Source of the DNA: Agrobacterium salinitolerans
Lineage (GTDB): Bacteria > Pseudomonadota > Alphaproteobacteria > Rhizobiales > Rhizobiaceae
Direction of reading: 5' to 3'
Assembly (NCBI RefSeq): GCF_002008225.1
Contig: NZ_MRDH01000027.1
Span: 186,001-250,000 of the forward strand
Length of the DNA: 64,000 nt
A program made the position numbers and the translations under genes. Below, in pieces: positions 1 through 9,730 of this stretch; positions within the stretch are counted from its first letter, which is position 1; each line of letters starts with the position of its first letter. The notes under the pieces were generated by a model. The model did no database searches and was not told the DNA's origin. It saw only the letters and a program-made list of their open reading frames with translations.

Positions 1-102
1 CGCGAAACAAAGGCTATGGGTGATGGCATGAGACTGATCCTGCTTGCGATTTTAGCTTCGCGCCATCAATGCGCAATTTCGGCTGACAATACCATGGGTT
101 AG
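1..102 (+). other. Open frame running in from the window edge, possible gene 3' end
   Basis: Frame 1 is open from the first base to a TAG at 100-102, giving only 33 codons, which include a hydrophobic run (LILLAILA). It may be the last part of a plus-strand gene that begins outside the window, or simply open by chance. Nothing identifies it. Confidence 0.15.
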
Positions 103-124
103 TCGTTCGAATCGTCAACGGAAT

Positions 125-154
125 GAAACGGCCCGGTTTTCACCGGACCGTTTC
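125..154. terminator. Hairpin downstream of exoP
   Basis: A 13-bp inverted repeat (125-137 with 142-154, one mismatch) lies 5 bases past the exoP stop codon. It has a GAAAACC-type loop and a GAAACGG stem. Read on the minus strand, the distal arm runs into TTTCATT. It is probably the end of the exoHKLAMONP transcript. Confidence 0.6.
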
Positions 155-158
155 ACCA

Positions 159-2507
159 TTACGCGTCTTCCTTCACCGGCGGCTTTGCATCGCCGTAATA
201 GGCCGCGAATTTCTCGTGATAATGCTCCGAACCGCCGGGGCCGGCATAACGCTGCAATTCCGTCATGTCGGTCTTGTTGAGCACGATGCCAAGCGTCTTG
301 TTGGCGATCTGCGGTTCGTTGGCCATCAGGTTCTGCACCATCTGGATCGGTGTCTTGCCCCATTCGGTCACGAAGACGAAACCGTCCACCTGCGGCGCAA
401 AGGCCTTGGCGTCGATGACGGGGACGACGGGCGCGAGGTCGACGATGATGTAATCGCAGGCCTCCCGGGCAGATTCGATGAATTTGCGCATGCCGGGGGA
501 GGAGAGCAGCTCGCTCGAATGGGCGAACTGGTTGCTGGTGGAAACCGGCAGGATGCCCATTTTCGTGCGCGTATCCACCTTCACCGCCTGCGTCCACGGG
601 ATTTCATCGAGCACCACTTCCACCAGACCGGCGGATTGCCGTGTGGTCAGCATGCGGCTGAGGCCGGGATTGCGGATATCTGCATCCACGACAAGCGTTC
701 GTTTGCCGGTGGAGGCGATCAGCCCGGCGAGATTGAGCGCCACGACAGACTTGCCCTCGTTCGGCAGGCAGGAAATGACGCCGATGACCCGGCAGGGCCG
801 CTCCTGAATGACGACGTCCGCCGTCAGCTTCACATTGCGGAGCGTTTCCGCAAAGCTGGAACGCGGGCTATCGACGGCAAGGCGCAGCATCTTCTGGAAC
901 GAGACCTGGCCGCTGTCATCAAGCGTGGCGTTCTCGCCGCCGGGGGTGGCGGCGCTGTCGCCGGTCTTGGCGTTTTCCACGCCCCTTTCCCCGATAAAGG
1001 GAAGGTAACCGAGAAAGCGCATGCGCAGATTGTCGCGTACATCGTTGCCGGTGTGGAAAAAGCGATCCCGGAATTCGAGAAGCGCTGCAATGCCGCCGCC
1101 CAGCATCAGGCCGAGAACGACCGAAAGCGCCATGGTCATGGTCTTTTTCGGGCTGGAAGGCGAAGTCGGCAGGCCCGCTTCGGAAATGATGCGCGCCTTG
1201 GCGATGGGCAGCGACTGCTTCTGGGAAGCCTCCTCGAAGCGACCGAGATAGGACTGGTAGAGGGTGCGCAGAGCGGTTGCCCGCTGCTCGAGTTCGCGCA
1301 GCTGGACCATGGTGATATTGGCTTGCGAATTGCGGCCCGCCACCCGGTCGATATTGTCGCGCAACGACTGCACGCGGGAATTGGCGACGTCATATTCGTT
1401 CTTGAAGCTGCCGGTGAGCTGCTGCAATTCCTGGAAGATCTGCTGCGATACTTCTTTCTTCTCGGCCTCAAGCGCGGTCGCCTGCGGATGGTCGGCGCCG
1501 AATTGCTGGATGATACCCCGCTGTCGGTCAGAGATGGTGATGTAGCGCTTTCGCAGATCCTGAATGACCGAATTGTCGGTATCGCGGGCCGAGACAACGG
1601 CGTTATCGACCGCCGTTTCCGGTCCACGGTCGATGATCGACTTATACTGGTTGTAACGGGCGGAGGCCGTCGCGGCATCCGCCTGCGCGGCAATCAGCTG
1701 GCCGTTGAGGTCGGCAAGCTGGCTTTCCGACATCAGTTCGCCGCGCGAGGAGACGATGTTGTTGTCCGACTTGAATTTCTGCACCGCCAGTTCAGCGGCC
1801 TGGGCGCGCTGGTTGAGGTCGGTCATGCGTTCCTGCAACCATACCGAAGCGCGCTCGCTGGCGTCGAAATTGGCGTTAAGCTGTTCGGTAAGATAGGCCT
1901 GTGCATAGGTCTTGGCGATCTGCGCTGCAAGCTGGCGGTCGGTCGAGCGGGTGGAGATGGCGATGACCGAGCTGCGGCCGACACGTTCCACCGTCAGCGA
2001 CTGCTGCAGCACCGCGGCGGCCTTCTCGCGGCGTCCGGCGCGGATTGCGGCTTCGGAAACCGGCGGATCGCCCGGCAGGACGAGATCGAGAATGCCGCGC
2101 ACGGAGGATTTGACGAGCTGGACCGGCGACATCGGCGGATTGACGATGGTGTCGTTCTCATCGAGCTTGGCCTTGTCGACTACGGTCAGCGCCATTTCCT
2201 TGGATTTCAGAATTTCCACGGCGCTGGCGATGCGGTTGTCGACGATCTGGGCTGCGGGCACCGGTGATTCCTCTTCCGCATAGCGGGAAAGGCTTTCATC
2301 CAGGAGCACCTGCGTCATCGCGGTGTAAACGGGGGTCGCAAGCACCAGGTAGAGGCCGGCCAGAACCACGGCGGCGATGACGGAGGCGGCAATGACATTG
2401 GCGCGGCGCACCACGGCGGCCCACAGGCGGTCGAGGTCGATGAACGTGTCGGAATCCTTGCCGGATTCCGGAAAACCGATATTGGATTTAAAGGTCTTGT
2501 GGTGCAT
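159..2507 (-). CDS. exoP: ExoP, succinoglycan chain-length regulator and BY-type tyrosine kinase
   Basis: Inner-membrane protein of 782 residues that sets succinoglycan chain length and works with polymerase and flippase. The ATG at 2507 (MHHKTF) has an AAGGTAGG site just upstream; a longer in-frame extension to 2648 lacks one. Visible parts are a first membrane segment (about 36-57), a long periplasmic coiled Wzz-type region, and the proline-rich PTSPSSPKK motif (447-455) leading into a second membrane segment (about 455-477). A cytoplasmic kinase domain follows, with Walker A PNEGKS (582-587), Walker A' VVDAD (607-611) and Walker B-like IIVD (687-690). The tail carries Tyr754, 763, 770 and 771, the usual autophosphorylation cluster. 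It is the last gene of the exo operon, 106 bp after exoN. The match to rhizobial ExoP (about 786 aa) in length, architecture and gene order is strong. Confidence 0.95.
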   Translation of the reverse strand: MHHKTFKSNIGFPESGKDSDTFIDLDRLWAAVVRRANVIAASVIAAVVLAGLYLVLATPVYTAMTQVLLDESLSRYAEEESPVPAAQIVDNRIASAVEILKSKEMALTVVDKAKLDENDTIVNPPMSPVQLVKSSVRGILDLVLPGDPPVSEAAIRAGRREKAAAVLQQSLTVERVGRSSVIAISTRSTDRQLAAQIAKTYAQAYLTEQLNANFDASERASVWLQERMTDLNQRAQAAELAVQKFKSDNNIVSSRGELMSESQLADLNGQLIAAQADAATASARYNQYKSIIDRGPETAVDNAVVSARDTDNSVIQDLRKRYITISDRQRGIIQQFGADHPQATALEAEKKEVSQQIFQELQQLTGSFKNEYDVANSRVQSLRDNIDRVAGRNSQANITMVQLRELEQRATALRTLYQSYLGRFEEASQKQSLPIAKARIISEAGLPTSPSSPKKTMTMALSVVLGLMLGGGIAALLEFRDRFFHTGNDVRDNLRMRFLGYLPFIGERGVENAKTGDSAATPGGENATLDDSGQVSFQKMLRLAVDSPRSSFAETLRNVKLTADVVIQERPCRVIGVISCLPNEGKSVVALNLAGLIASTGKRTLVVDADIRNPGLSRMLTTRQSAGLVEVVLDEIPWTQAVKVDTRTKMGILPVSTSNQFAHSSELLSSPGMRKFIESAREACDYIIVDLAPVVPVIDAKAFAPQVDGFVFVTEWGKTPIQMVQNLMANEPQIANKTLGIVLNKTDMTELQRYAGPGGSEHYHEKFAAYYGDAKPPVKEDA

Positions 2508-2613
2508 GGACCTACCTTGTGAACTAAAAATGGTACGCGGGAAGCCGAGCAAACTCGCCTTCCCGCCTCCCGTTATTGGTGCGCCGGCCGCCTCCCCGGC
2601 GGCGCGATGAACG

Positions 2614-3519
2614 TCAGGCCGCCTGGACGCGGCTTTCGTGGTTTGCAATCAGTTCCTTCACCGAAGCGAGGACATGGGCTTCCATATCCGCCCGCATCAG
2701 CGAAAAGGCGACGTTGGCGGCAATGAAGCCCTGCTTGCTGCCGCAATCAAAGGTGCGGCCCGAATATTTCTGCGCATGGAAAGACTGCTTTTCGGCGAGC
2801 CGCTTCATGCCGTCGGTCAGCTGGATTTCATTCCCCGCGCCGCGCTCCTGCTTGGCGAGAATATCGAAGATTTCCGGCTGCAGGATGTAACGGCCATTCA
2901 GGTAATAATTCGAAGGCGCCTTGGATGGTTCCGGCTTTTCGACCATCTCGGTGACGGAAAAGCCGTGATTGACCTTCTGGCCGACGCCAACGACGCCATA
3001 GGACGAGACTTCTTCAGGCAGGCATTCCTCGACGCCGAGAATATTGCCGCCGACTTCATCGTAAAGCTCCATCAGCCCGGCGATACAGCCGCGTGCGCCG
3101 TAAGAAACCATGTCCGGCAGAAGCAGGGCGAAAGGCTCCTTGCCTACCAGCTCGCGCGCGCACCAGACGGCGTGGCCGAGACCGAGCGGCACCTGCTGAC
3201 GCGTATAGCTGACGGTGCCGGCAACCGGCAGCATCTTTTCCAGCTGCAGCACCTGCACGGTCTTGCCGGAGCGGGTCAGCGTATTGATGAGTTCCGGCGC
3301 GCTGTCGAAATAGTCTTCGATGGCGGTCTTGTTGCGGCTCGTCACGAAAATAATGTGTTCGATGCCAGCCTGCATGGCCTCATCGACGGCATATTGCACG
3401 ACGGGACGATCCACGATCGTCAGCATTTCCTTCGGCATCGCCTTGGTGGCGGGCAGAAACCGTGTGCCGTTGCCAGCTACGGGAATGACGGCTTTTCTGA
3501 CAGTTTTGTTCAGGTCCAT
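2614..3519 (-). CDS. exoN: ExoN, UTP-glucose-1-phosphate uridylyltransferase
   Basis: Makes UDP-glucose from UTP and glucose-1-phosphate, the precursor for the glucose residues of succinoglycan. The 301-aa protein has the nucleotidyltransferase signature [17 protein letters not shown] at 16-32 with its conserved Arg and Lys residues, then the usual GalU fold to the end. The ATG at 3519 is chosen because AAGGAG lies 6 bases upstream; an in-frame ATG at 3537 is less well placed. It lies between exoO and exoP. In rhizobia exoN is a GalU paralogue dedicated to the polysaccharide, so galU is an acceptable family name. No key residue looks missing. Confidence 0.94.
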   Translation of the reverse strand: MDLNKTVRKAVIPVAGNGTRFLPATKAMPKEMLTIVDRPVVQYAVDEAMQAGIEHIIFVTSRNKTAIEDYFDSAPELINTLTRSGKTVQVLQLEKMLPVAGTVSYTRQQVPLGLGHAVWCARELVGKEPFALLLPDMVSYGARGCIAGLMELYDEVGGNILGVEECLPEEVSSYGVVGVGQKVNHGFSVTEMVEKPEPSKAPSNYYLNGRYILQPEIFDILAKQERGAGNEIQLTDGMKRLAEKQSFHAQKYSGRTFDCGSKQGFIAANVAFSLMRADMEAHVLASVKELIANHESRVQAA

Positions 3520-3586
3520 CGCGTTCTCCTTCATCAAGGTTTGATCTGTCCCCAGTCCCCGCGCAGATTTCGTCCACGCGTCAATT

Positions 3587-4582
3587 TCACGAAATCTGTC
3601 TTTTCACCCCTGTATTCGCCGCGGGCGCAAACATGGCGTCCCGCAACCTCCTCAGCCGCACTGCAATTGGCATTCGCAAATGCCCCAGCACGGCAGGATC
3701 CCTTATCGTGGTCTTCAAGGCGCCGAGTACCGAGCGGCTCTTGATGTTTTCCACCAATGTCAGAAAATTATGCGCCAGCCGCAGGCTGCGGGCTCTCGCC
3801 TGCTGCGCATCCATGGCTGCCGGCAGCAAAGTGTAATGGCTGAGGAACTCCTGATCCGCCCGCATCATCGCTTCGACGTGATGAAGTTCGAGCACACGCG
3901 AAATCGAGCCTTCGCGGATATTGTAGATATAGCCCGGCTTCGGTTCGATGACACAGAGGCCGCCGGCGGCGAGCGCCGAGGCGAGCAGGATATAATCCTC
4001 GCCGATGCGTATATCCTCGCGGAAGCGCAGAGCCTCGCTATTGAGGAAATCGCGCCGGAACATCGGCTTCATGTAGCCGAAATTGAAGGTGGAACGGAAC
4101 AGGATGTTGGAGGAAATGAAGTCCTCGAGCGTGAGGGCAGAGCGTTCCTCCAGAAACTCTTCCGGAAACATCGTCTCCATCGGTCTGCCGTCGGTATAGA
4201 CGACATCGAGATTATCGACAGCGATCTCAGCATTCGCGGCCTCCGCCCGGCACATCATGCAGGCGGAACGCTGCGGACGGATGACGTCGTCGGAATCGAG
4301 CACGGCGATCCAGCGTCCCGTCGCGGCCTCGATGCCGGCATTGCGTGCACCACCCGGACCGCGGTTTTCTTCCAGCGCAAGCAGGCGCACACGTGGGTCA
4401 ATGGCGGCAATCGCCTCAACGAATGGGATAGTGTCATCGGCGGAACGGTCGTCGACGACGATCACTTCCAGCGTCACACCCTGCTGGTCGAGCGCGCTGT
4501 GGATGGCGGCTTCGATTGTATCGGCCGCATTATAGGCGGCGATGATGAAGCTGATATCGGGCGGTGAGGCAAGGTTTTCCAT
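3587..4582 (-). CDS. exoO: ExoO, succinoglycan glycosyltransferase (GT2)
   Basis: Cytoplasmic family-2 glycosyltransferase of 331 aa that adds a glucose to the lipid-linked octasaccharide. In S. meliloti ExoO acts with ExoM in the middle glucosyl steps. The N-terminal nucleotide-binding fold shows YNAADTI (17-23), [10 protein letters not shown] (42-51) and the metal-binding DSDD (96-99). The start is the ATG at 4582, which shares one base with the exoM stop (TGATG), a sign of coupled translation. The open frame extends far upstream (to 5101), but that part lies wholly within exoM. Identity comes mainly from position in the exoMO pair; the exact linkage cannot be read from the sequence. Confidence 0.88.
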   Translation of the reverse strand: MENLASPPDISFIIAAYNAADTIEAAIHSALDQQGVTLEVIVVDDRSADDTIPFVEAIAAIDPRVRLLALEENRGPGGARNAGIEAATGRWIAVLDSDDVIRPQRSACMMCRAEAANAEIAVDNLDVVYTDGRPMETMFPEEFLEERSALTLEDFISSNILFRSTFNFGYMKPMFRRDFLNSEALRFREDIRIGEDYILLASALAAGGLCVIEPKPGYIYNIREGSISRVLELHHVEAMMRADQEFLSHYTLLPAAMDAQQARARSLRLAHNFLTLVENIKSRSVLGALKTTIRDPAVLGHLRMPIAVRLRRLRDAMFAPAANTGVKRQIS

Positions 4583-5526
4583 CAGGTCGCCTCCACCGCG
4601 CCATACTGGCGGATTTCGCGCACGCCGAAAGCGCCACTCATCGAGCCCATATGCAGTGCGCCACGCAGCGCATAACGATTGCGGCGCACGGCGTTGAGAC
4701 CGTTCAAGGCGGCGAAGAGCGCGCAATAAAGCACTTTCGAACCTGCCTTCAGCACCTGCCCCACGCGGCGTATACCGGGTTTCCTGTCCGCCAGCACGCG
4801 GCCGTGGGTCTGGCCGGAGCGGAAGCGGCGTTTGGCAAGCCATAGGAAGCTTGCGCGATTTTCCGGCACGGGTTCGGACAACATGGCATCTTCCGCAAAG
4901 ACAATACGCCCGCCGGCGGCGTGAAGATGCGAGAAGAAATGGGTGTCTTCGCCGCCGCTCTGGCCGAGCGCCAGCGCGAAGCGCCGGCCCTTCACCGAAG
5001 GCGCATCCATCTTGAGCAGCGTGTTGCAGGTATAGCCGGTGATGATCTCGCCATTCACCCAGACCGGAACGGTCGAGTGGAAATCGCCGCGTTTCATCCA
5101 TCCCGGCGCATTGTCCCGGTAAACGGCCGCTACGGGGCCGAGAACCGCTTCCGCACCGGTCTCGCCGGCTTTTTCCAGAAGGGCGGAGAGCCAGTGCGGC
5201 GGGGCGGTTTCGTCATCATCGATGAAGGCGAGGTAATCCGCCTTGCATTCCGACAGGCAGGCATTGCGGGCAATCGAAATATTCGATTTCGGGCAATGGA
5301 CATAGGTGATCTCGAACGGGGCGGTTTCGCGCAGGCGATCGACGCTCGCCTTGGCGCTCGGCTCCTCGTCATTATCGGCGACGATAAGACGAACTTTCAC
5401 GCCTTCCGGCACGTCCAGCTCGAAGAGTGACAGAAGTGTGGCGATAAGTGCCGGGCGTCTGTAGGTGCAAATGCCGATATCGACGGTTTTCGAATCATCT
5501 GGGCGGGTGACGGTGTTGTCGGTCAT
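4582..5526 (-). CDS. exoM: ExoM, succinoglycan glycosyltransferase (GT2)
   Basis: Family-2 glycosyltransferase of 314 aa for a beta-1,4-glucose addition in succinoglycan repeat-unit assembly. Visible motifs are ICTYRRP (19-25) at the start of the nucleotide-binding fold, VADNDEE (49-55) and the metal-site motif IDDDE (102-106). A GGED motif further on fits the catalytic-base region. The ATG at 5526 overlaps the exoA stop by four bases (ATGA), so translation is probably coupled; the longer open frame upstream belongs to exoA. The gene sits between exoA and exoO as in S. meliloti. Confidence 0.88.
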   Translation of the reverse strand: MTDNTVTRPDDSKTVDIGICTYRRPALIATLLSLFELDVPEGVKVRLIVADNDEEPSAKASVDRLRETAPFEITYVHCPKSNISIARNACLSECKADYLAFIDDDETAPPHWLSALLEKAGETGAEAVLGPVAAVYRDNAPGWMKRGDFHSTVPVWVNGEIITGYTCNTLLKMDAPSVKGRRFALALGQSGGEDTHFFSHLHAAGGRIVFAEDAMLSEPVPENRASFLWLAKRRFRSGQTHGRVLADRKPGIRRVGQVLKAGSKVLYCALFAALNGLNAVRRNRYALRGALHMGSMSGAFGVREIRQYGAVEAT

Positions 5527-6521
5527 GAGACAGCCTTTCTTCCCCGGAATTTCAGGAGTTCCAGCCAGAAGCCGGTGGACCAGGCCAGATGCATCACCAT
5601 CGCCGAAAAGGCGGCGAGCGGGCCGTATGGGTTTTTCTGACCTATTGCCATCCACAAGCCATAACCCAAACATGCGGCGATCCAGAGGCCGAGCGGGATA
5701 AGGGCCGCCCAATGCACGAGCGATAGCAGCGCGAAGATGAACACCGGCAAGACGGCGAGCGGGATCATCTGGCGGATTTTCGGGATCGAGCGATGCTTCA
5801 GGAGGTTCTTCGCCCGGCCGCGGCCATAGGCGAGATATTGCCGGAACAGCGGCATGACGCTGGCGCGCGGATAATAGGTCATGCGGGTCTTGTCGGTCAT
5901 CCAGATACGGAAACCGGATTTGCGCAGGCGGAAATCCAGTTCGGCATCCTCATTGTGGCTGAAGCTCTCGTCATAGCCGCCGACCGCGTCGAAGGCGGCA
6001 ATCCGCATCAAGGCGTGATGGCCATGGTCGATCCAGTGGCCTTTGGCACCCTCGCGGTGCTTGGAACCGCCATTGCCGAGCTTGGAATTCTGGGCGACGG
6101 CCGTCGCTTTCTGAAACAGGCCGTGGCCGATGGTGTCCATGGCGACGACGACAGAATCCGCGCCGGTGCGTTCCGCATCTTCGATCAGCCGCTGGCAATA
6201 GTCATCGGGATAATCGCCATGGGCGTCGATGCGGATGAGATAGTCGAAATCCTCGCCGAAGGTGGCAACGGCAAGGTTGATGCCAGCGCTCTGGATGCGC
6301 TTCGCATTGGCGAGAAGTGTGACGCGGTCATCCGTCGCCGCAAAGGCGGAAACGATATCGCGGGTTCCATCCGTGCTGCCGCCATCGGCAACCACGATAC
6401 GGAAGAGACGCCCCTGCATTGCATTGGTGAATTTGACAAGCAGCCCCTCGATTGTCTTTGCCTCATTGAGGCAAGGAATGACGATCAGCGTTCTGATGCC
6501 GGAATGACCAAGACCTTCCAT
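5523..6521 (-). CDS. exoA: ExoA, membrane-anchored succinoglycan glucosyltransferase
   Basis: Family-2 glycosyltransferase of 332 aa that adds an early beta-1,3-linked glucose. The catalytic part has VIPCLNEA (14-21), ADGGSTDGT (45-53), DAHGDYP (99-105) and HNEDAEL (189-195). Three membrane segments (about 252-270, 272-293, 302-323) close the protein and tie it to the inner membrane, as known for ExoA. The start is the ATG at 6521 with AGGGGG 8 bases upstream; a GTG at 6539 is the alternative. It ends in a four-base overlap with exoM and lies 17 bp after the exoL stop codon. Confidence 0.9.
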   Translation of the reverse strand: MEGLGHSGIRTLIVIPCLNEAKTIEGLLVKFTNAMQGRLFRIVVADGGSTDGTRDIVSAFAATDDRVTLLANAKRIQSAGINLAVATFGEDFDYLIRIDAHGDYPDDYCQRLIEDAERTGADSVVVAMDTIGHGLFQKATAVAQNSKLGNGGSKHREGAKGHWIDHGHHALMRIAAFDAVGGYDESFSHNEDAELDFRLRKSGFRIWMTDKTRMTYYPRASVMPLFRQYLAYGRGRAKNLLKHRSIPKIRQMIPLAVLPVFIFALLSLVHWAALIPLGLWIAACLGYGLWMAIGQKNPYGPLAAFSAMVMHLAWSTGFWLELLKFRGRKAVS

Positions 6522-6538
6522 AATTTGCCCCCTACGCA

Positions 6539-7720
6539 CTACACGGTTGAAAACTGCGCTTCACGGGCATGGCCGGAAGCGGATGTGGTGAGCGAGGACA
6601 AGTGCTGGACCAGCCGACGGCAATCGTCGCGGTCCGTCAGCCATTGTTTCCTGTCGATTGCCGAGAGGGTGTCGAAGGCGTTCGCATAGGTTTGCGGCGT
6701 CATTTGGCCGAACAGTGCGGCGAGGTCGTCCGGGCTTGCATTTGCCAAGACAAAGCCGATATCGCGTTTTTCGATGAATCGGGCGGTTTCCGTGCCGGAA
6801 AGCGCAATCGGCAGGGTGCCATAAAGGCCGCCTTCATAAAGCCGATTGGGCAGCAGCCAGCTGGAATTCTGGCCTTCTTCGAAGAAGTCGATCGCCCAGG
6901 TGAACTGCACCTCGTTGTAGATCGCGGCTAGATCCTCGGGGTTTTTGTAAGGTCCGTGGAAGTGCAAATGCGGGGCAGCGGCCACGAAGCCATCGAAATC
7001 GGTAAACTCCGAATAGGCCGGCCGGCCACGCAGGATGATTTCGACCCGGCCTTCCATGCGGCGGGCAAACTCAGCGAGGATTTCTAGCGACCTACGGCAG
7101 CGAAGCGCCCCGAACCAGCCGATTTTCCATGGTTCGCCGGGCTTGGGGGGGCGGGGTTGCGGCGCGGCGGCAACGGTGCTGTCGAGCGCCAGCACCTTGT
7201 TTTCCTGCAAAAGGACGGGAAGGTCGAGGCCCGACACAGGTTTGAAATAATGCTCCACGAATGCCGGAGAACTCGTGACCAGCAGTTTGGCGTCGCGTGC
7301 GAAATAACGTTGCGCAGCATTCAGCAGCTGTCCGGGCCTGCCTTTGTTGAGAAGCAGGCGGTGAATATCGAGACATTCGTAAACCAGTGCTGGCTGGCCG
7401 CTATAGATCGACATGGCCCGCTTTGCCAGAGCCAGCATTTCGAGGTTCCTGGCAAGAATGATGTCGGGTGTCGGGATGCCGCTCAGGACCTTTCCAAGCG
7501 AAAGGCTGGCTTTTGCCACAGCCGCCATGCGTTGCAGAAACTGCCCGTCGGCGGTCTCCCCAAGCACGACGGGCACGACGCCCTCGATTTCCGCCAGCTG
7601 GTTCTGCCCGCGCCGGAAACCTGCCAGCGTGACCCGCGCCCCGCCCGCGAGCAAGGTCAGCACCCGCCGGCGAATGGCGGGGTCCGACAGATCATGCGCG
7701 AGATAGAGAATATGGGTCAT
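6539..7720 (-). CDS. exoL: ExoL, succinoglycan glycosyltransferase
   Basis: Glycosyltransferase of 393 aa thought to add the second sugar (first glucose) onto the lipid-linked galactose. It has the look of a GT-B type enzyme: an N-terminal Rossmann-like start (HILYLAHDLSDPAIRRR) and a C-terminal half with WKIGWFGALRCRRSLE and a late acidic nucleotide-sugar site region, where EEGQNSSWLLPNRLYEGG is the family-type donor loop. There are no membrane segments. The ATG at 7720 opens the frame directly. Placement between exoK and exoA, with similar length to rhizobial ExoL, supports the name; the assignment to a specific step is from the S. meliloti pathway. Confidence 0.87.
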   Translation of the reverse strand: MTHILYLAHDLSDPAIRRRVLTLLAGGARVTLAGFRRGQNQLAEIEGVVPVVLGETADGQFLQRMAAVAKASLSLGKVLSGIPTPDIILARNLEMLALAKRAMSIYSGQPALVYECLDIHRLLLNKGRPGQLLNAAQRYFARDAKLLVTSSPAFVEHYFKPVSGLDLPVLLQENKVLALDSTVAAAPQPRPPKPGEPWKIGWFGALRCRRSLEILAEFARRMEGRVEIILRGRPAYSEFTDFDGFVAAAPHLHFHGPYKNPEDLAAIYNEVQFTWAIDFFEEGQNSSWLLPNRLYEGGLYGTLPIALSGTETARFIEKRDIGFVLANASPDDLAALFGQMTPQTYANAFDTLSAIDRKQWLTDRDDCRRLVQHLSSLTTSASGHAREAQFSTV

Positions 7721-7785
7721 GCAGGGTTCCGGTTGGTTCGCGCGTCAAAGACGTCGCAGCACAGGTTTTGGTTCAAAAAATCCGG

Positions 7786-8577
7786 TCAGTTCAGAGCGCA
7801 GGCGATGCTTTCCGGGAACTGGCACTTGTCGCCGAGGGCAGTGAATGAGAAGCGGTCAACGACCATCTGCGACGGCCCGGCATAAGCAAACTTGCCCATC
7901 CAGTCCTTCAGCGTATCGGTGCCCCACAGGCTGAAGAAAATCTTCTGGGCGTTTTGCGGGATTTTCGTTGCGTCCGTGACTTCATGAACGAGCTTGCCGT
8001 TGACGTAATAACGCAGGCGCTGTGGTTCCCAGACGAAGGCATAGTCGTTGAAACCGGCATCGGCTCCACCTTCCACCGGCACCAGCTTCTCATTGCCGCC
8101 CTTGGCGGAGATATATTGGTTGAGCTGCACCTGGCCGGTATTTTTGCCGAGAACCTCGAAGTCGATTTCGTCGTGCGGTTTCTTGTCGGTCGGGCCAATG
8201 TAGGTGAAGAAGGCGGAGTTCAGTCCGGAGCCGGTGGCGGCCTTCATGCGCGCTTCATAGGTGCCGTAACGATAGCGGCCCTTGGTCTGGATTTCGCCGC
8301 AGGCGAATTTGCGGTCCCCAGCCTTGGCTTCTTCGAAACCGAGTGTGAGTTGGCCGTTTTCCACCGTCGCCAATTTTTTCGACCAGGTGCAGTTTTGATG
8401 CGCGCCGTTGTTCCAGCCGTCTGAAACGTACCAGAAGCTTCTGTCCATCTGGTCGAAATTCTCGGTGAAGGACGCGCCGTTGCCTTCCTGCGCCTGCATC
8501 GGTGTTGCGAAAGCCGTGGCCGAAAGGGCTGCGGCAAGAAGAATGCGTGTCTGAACGCGGGTGACAAATGTTGTCAT
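7786..8577 (-). CDS. exoK: ExoK, secreted endo-beta-glycanase (GH16)
   Basis: Extracellular glycanase that cleaves nascent succinoglycan and so yields low-molecular-weight polymer. The 263-aa precursor starts with a signal peptide (basic start, hydrophobic 11-25, likely cut near AQA-Q/E around 29-31). The GH16 active site EIDFE lies at 137-141, giving Glu137 as nucleophile, Asp139 as helper and Glu141 as acid/base. Conserved aromatic positions such as WGTDTLKDW follow. The C-terminus ends soon after CQFPESIAC, where two Cys could pair. It lies 4 bp after exoH, so it is in the same transcript. Length matches S. meliloti ExoK (about 269 aa). Confidence 0.93.
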   Translation of the reverse strand: MTTFVTRVQTRILLAAALSATAFATPMQAQEGNGASFTENFDQMDRSFWYVSDGWNNGAHQNCTWSKKLATVENGQLTLGFEEAKAGDRKFACGEIQTKGRYRYGTYEARMKAATGSGLNSAFFTYIGPTDKKPHDEIDFEVLGKNTGQVQLNQYISAKGGNEKLVPVEGGADAGFNDYAFVWEPQRLRYYVNGKLVHEVTDATKIPQNAQKIFFSLWGTDTLKDWMGKFAYAGPSQMVVDRFSFTALGDKCQFPESIACALN

Positions 8578-8581
8578 TGGT

Positions 8582-9730
8582 TCACCTCTGTCGTTGCGAA
8601 TAAAGCGTTTCGGATGTGGGCGGGCCGATTATGGAGGCCCGTTTGGTCGGGGAAGCAGTTGCCGTCTTGCGTTTGCCGCTGCGGCTCCCGGTGAGCACGG
8701 AATAGACGGTGGGCAGATATTTGCGTGTCTGCGCGTTGCTGATGATCAGGATGACGAAGGCGGACAATGTCGCGCTGATATAGAAGGCGGGATAAAAGTC
8801 CGGCCCGCCCTTGTTCCAGACCATCCACATGATGACCAGCAGCGGGTAGTGGGCGCAGAATATCCAGAAGCTGAGGCTGCCGGTCTCGGCAAGCCGCTGG
8901 CCAAGCCTGCTGCGGATCAGGATCGATGAAGACACCCAGAAACCAAGCGCGCCGAAGACCGCGAGCAGATTGCGCGACATGTTGAGCCAGAAGGTGAATT
9001 CCGGGCCGGTGAAATAAAGACCCGTAGCAAGAATGGCGGATGCCGTGAAGGTTAGCACCATGATCGGCAGGGCGTAGGGATCAAGCGCCTTGACATCGAC
9101 CCGGTGCAGAGCGAGCGCAATGCCGAGCGAAAAGCTGAAGAGGATCGATTTCTTCTGCACGATGAAGATCGTCAGGTCCGGCATGGCCGTGATGATCAAC
9201 AGGATTGCGAGCGTCGGCAGCGCGAAGCGGCGCATCAGAAATGCGAGCACCGGCGACAGCAGAATGCAGACAAAAAGGTCGCGCAGAAAATAAAGCGGCA
9301 CGTTCACCGGCAGTTCTTCGAGTGCCGTACCATGGCTGAGGATTTCGCGCGGGCTGGCATTCCACAGATCGGGGAAATACCCCACGCCGACATCGAAGAG
9401 CTGGATCAGCAATACGGCGGCAAACAGCGCGCCATTCCACAGAAGGAAGGGCAAAAGCACGGTCTTCGATTTGGAGCGGATTGTTGCCGGATAATTGAAT
9501 TCACTCATGCCGCGGCGAAACAGCAGGTAACCGGAGATGGCGCTGAGGCAGGGCACGCCGATACGGAAGAGCGCATCGCCCAGGAAAACGCGCAGCCAAT
9601 CGAAGAAGCCGTAAAGGCCGAGAAAAGGGCTGGTTTCGGCATCGTGCGGCACATGCACGAACACGATCCCTGAAATCAGCAATATGCGCATCAAATTGAT
9701 ACGGGAGGATAGGTTCTGATCGACAGTCAC
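8582..9730 (-). CDS. exoH: ExoH, succinoglycan O-succinyltransferase (acyltransferase 3)
   Basis: Multi-spanning inner-membrane acyltransferase that puts the succinyl group on succinoglycan; in S. meliloti the succinylated polymer is the one cleaved efficiently by ExoK. The protein, about 382 aa, has the acyltransferase-3 pattern: an early RINLMRILLISGIVFVH segment whose His falls in the first helix, then about ten hydrophobic helices. The frame stays open upstream to 9892, but a GTG at 9730 preceded by AGGGG gives the length expected for ExoH, so that start is preferred. It is the first gene of the exoHKLAMONP run, and exoI, which in S. meliloti stands between exoT and exoH, is absent. Confidence 0.85.
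   Translation of the reverse strand: MTVDQNLSSRINLMRILLISGIVFVHVPHDAETSPFLGLYGFFDWLRVFLGDALFRIGVPCLSAISGYLLFRRGMSEFNYPATIRSKSKTVLLPFLLWNGALFAAVLLIQLFDVGVGYFPDLWNASPREILSHGTALEELPVNVPLYFLRDLFVCILLSPVLAFLMRRFALPTLAILLIITAMPDLTIFIVQKKSILFSFSLGIALALHRVDVKALDPYALPIMVLTFTASAILATGLYFTGPEFTFWLNMSRNLLAVFGALGFWVSSSILIRSRLGQRLAETGSLSFWIFCAHYPLLVIMWMVWNKGGPDFYPAFYISATLSAFVILIISNAQTRKYLPTVYSVLTGSRSGKRKTATASPTKRASIIGPPTSETLYSQRQR

Noticed and set aside
123-2267. 714-codon plus-strand frame opposite exoP
   Set aside because: Antisense shadow of exoP; ExoP has a full domain set and correct start, so the opposite frame is not needed.
2638-3744. 368-codon plus-strand frame opposite exoN and the exoO end
   Set aside because: Spans the exoN-exoO junction and has no coding features; a GC artefact.
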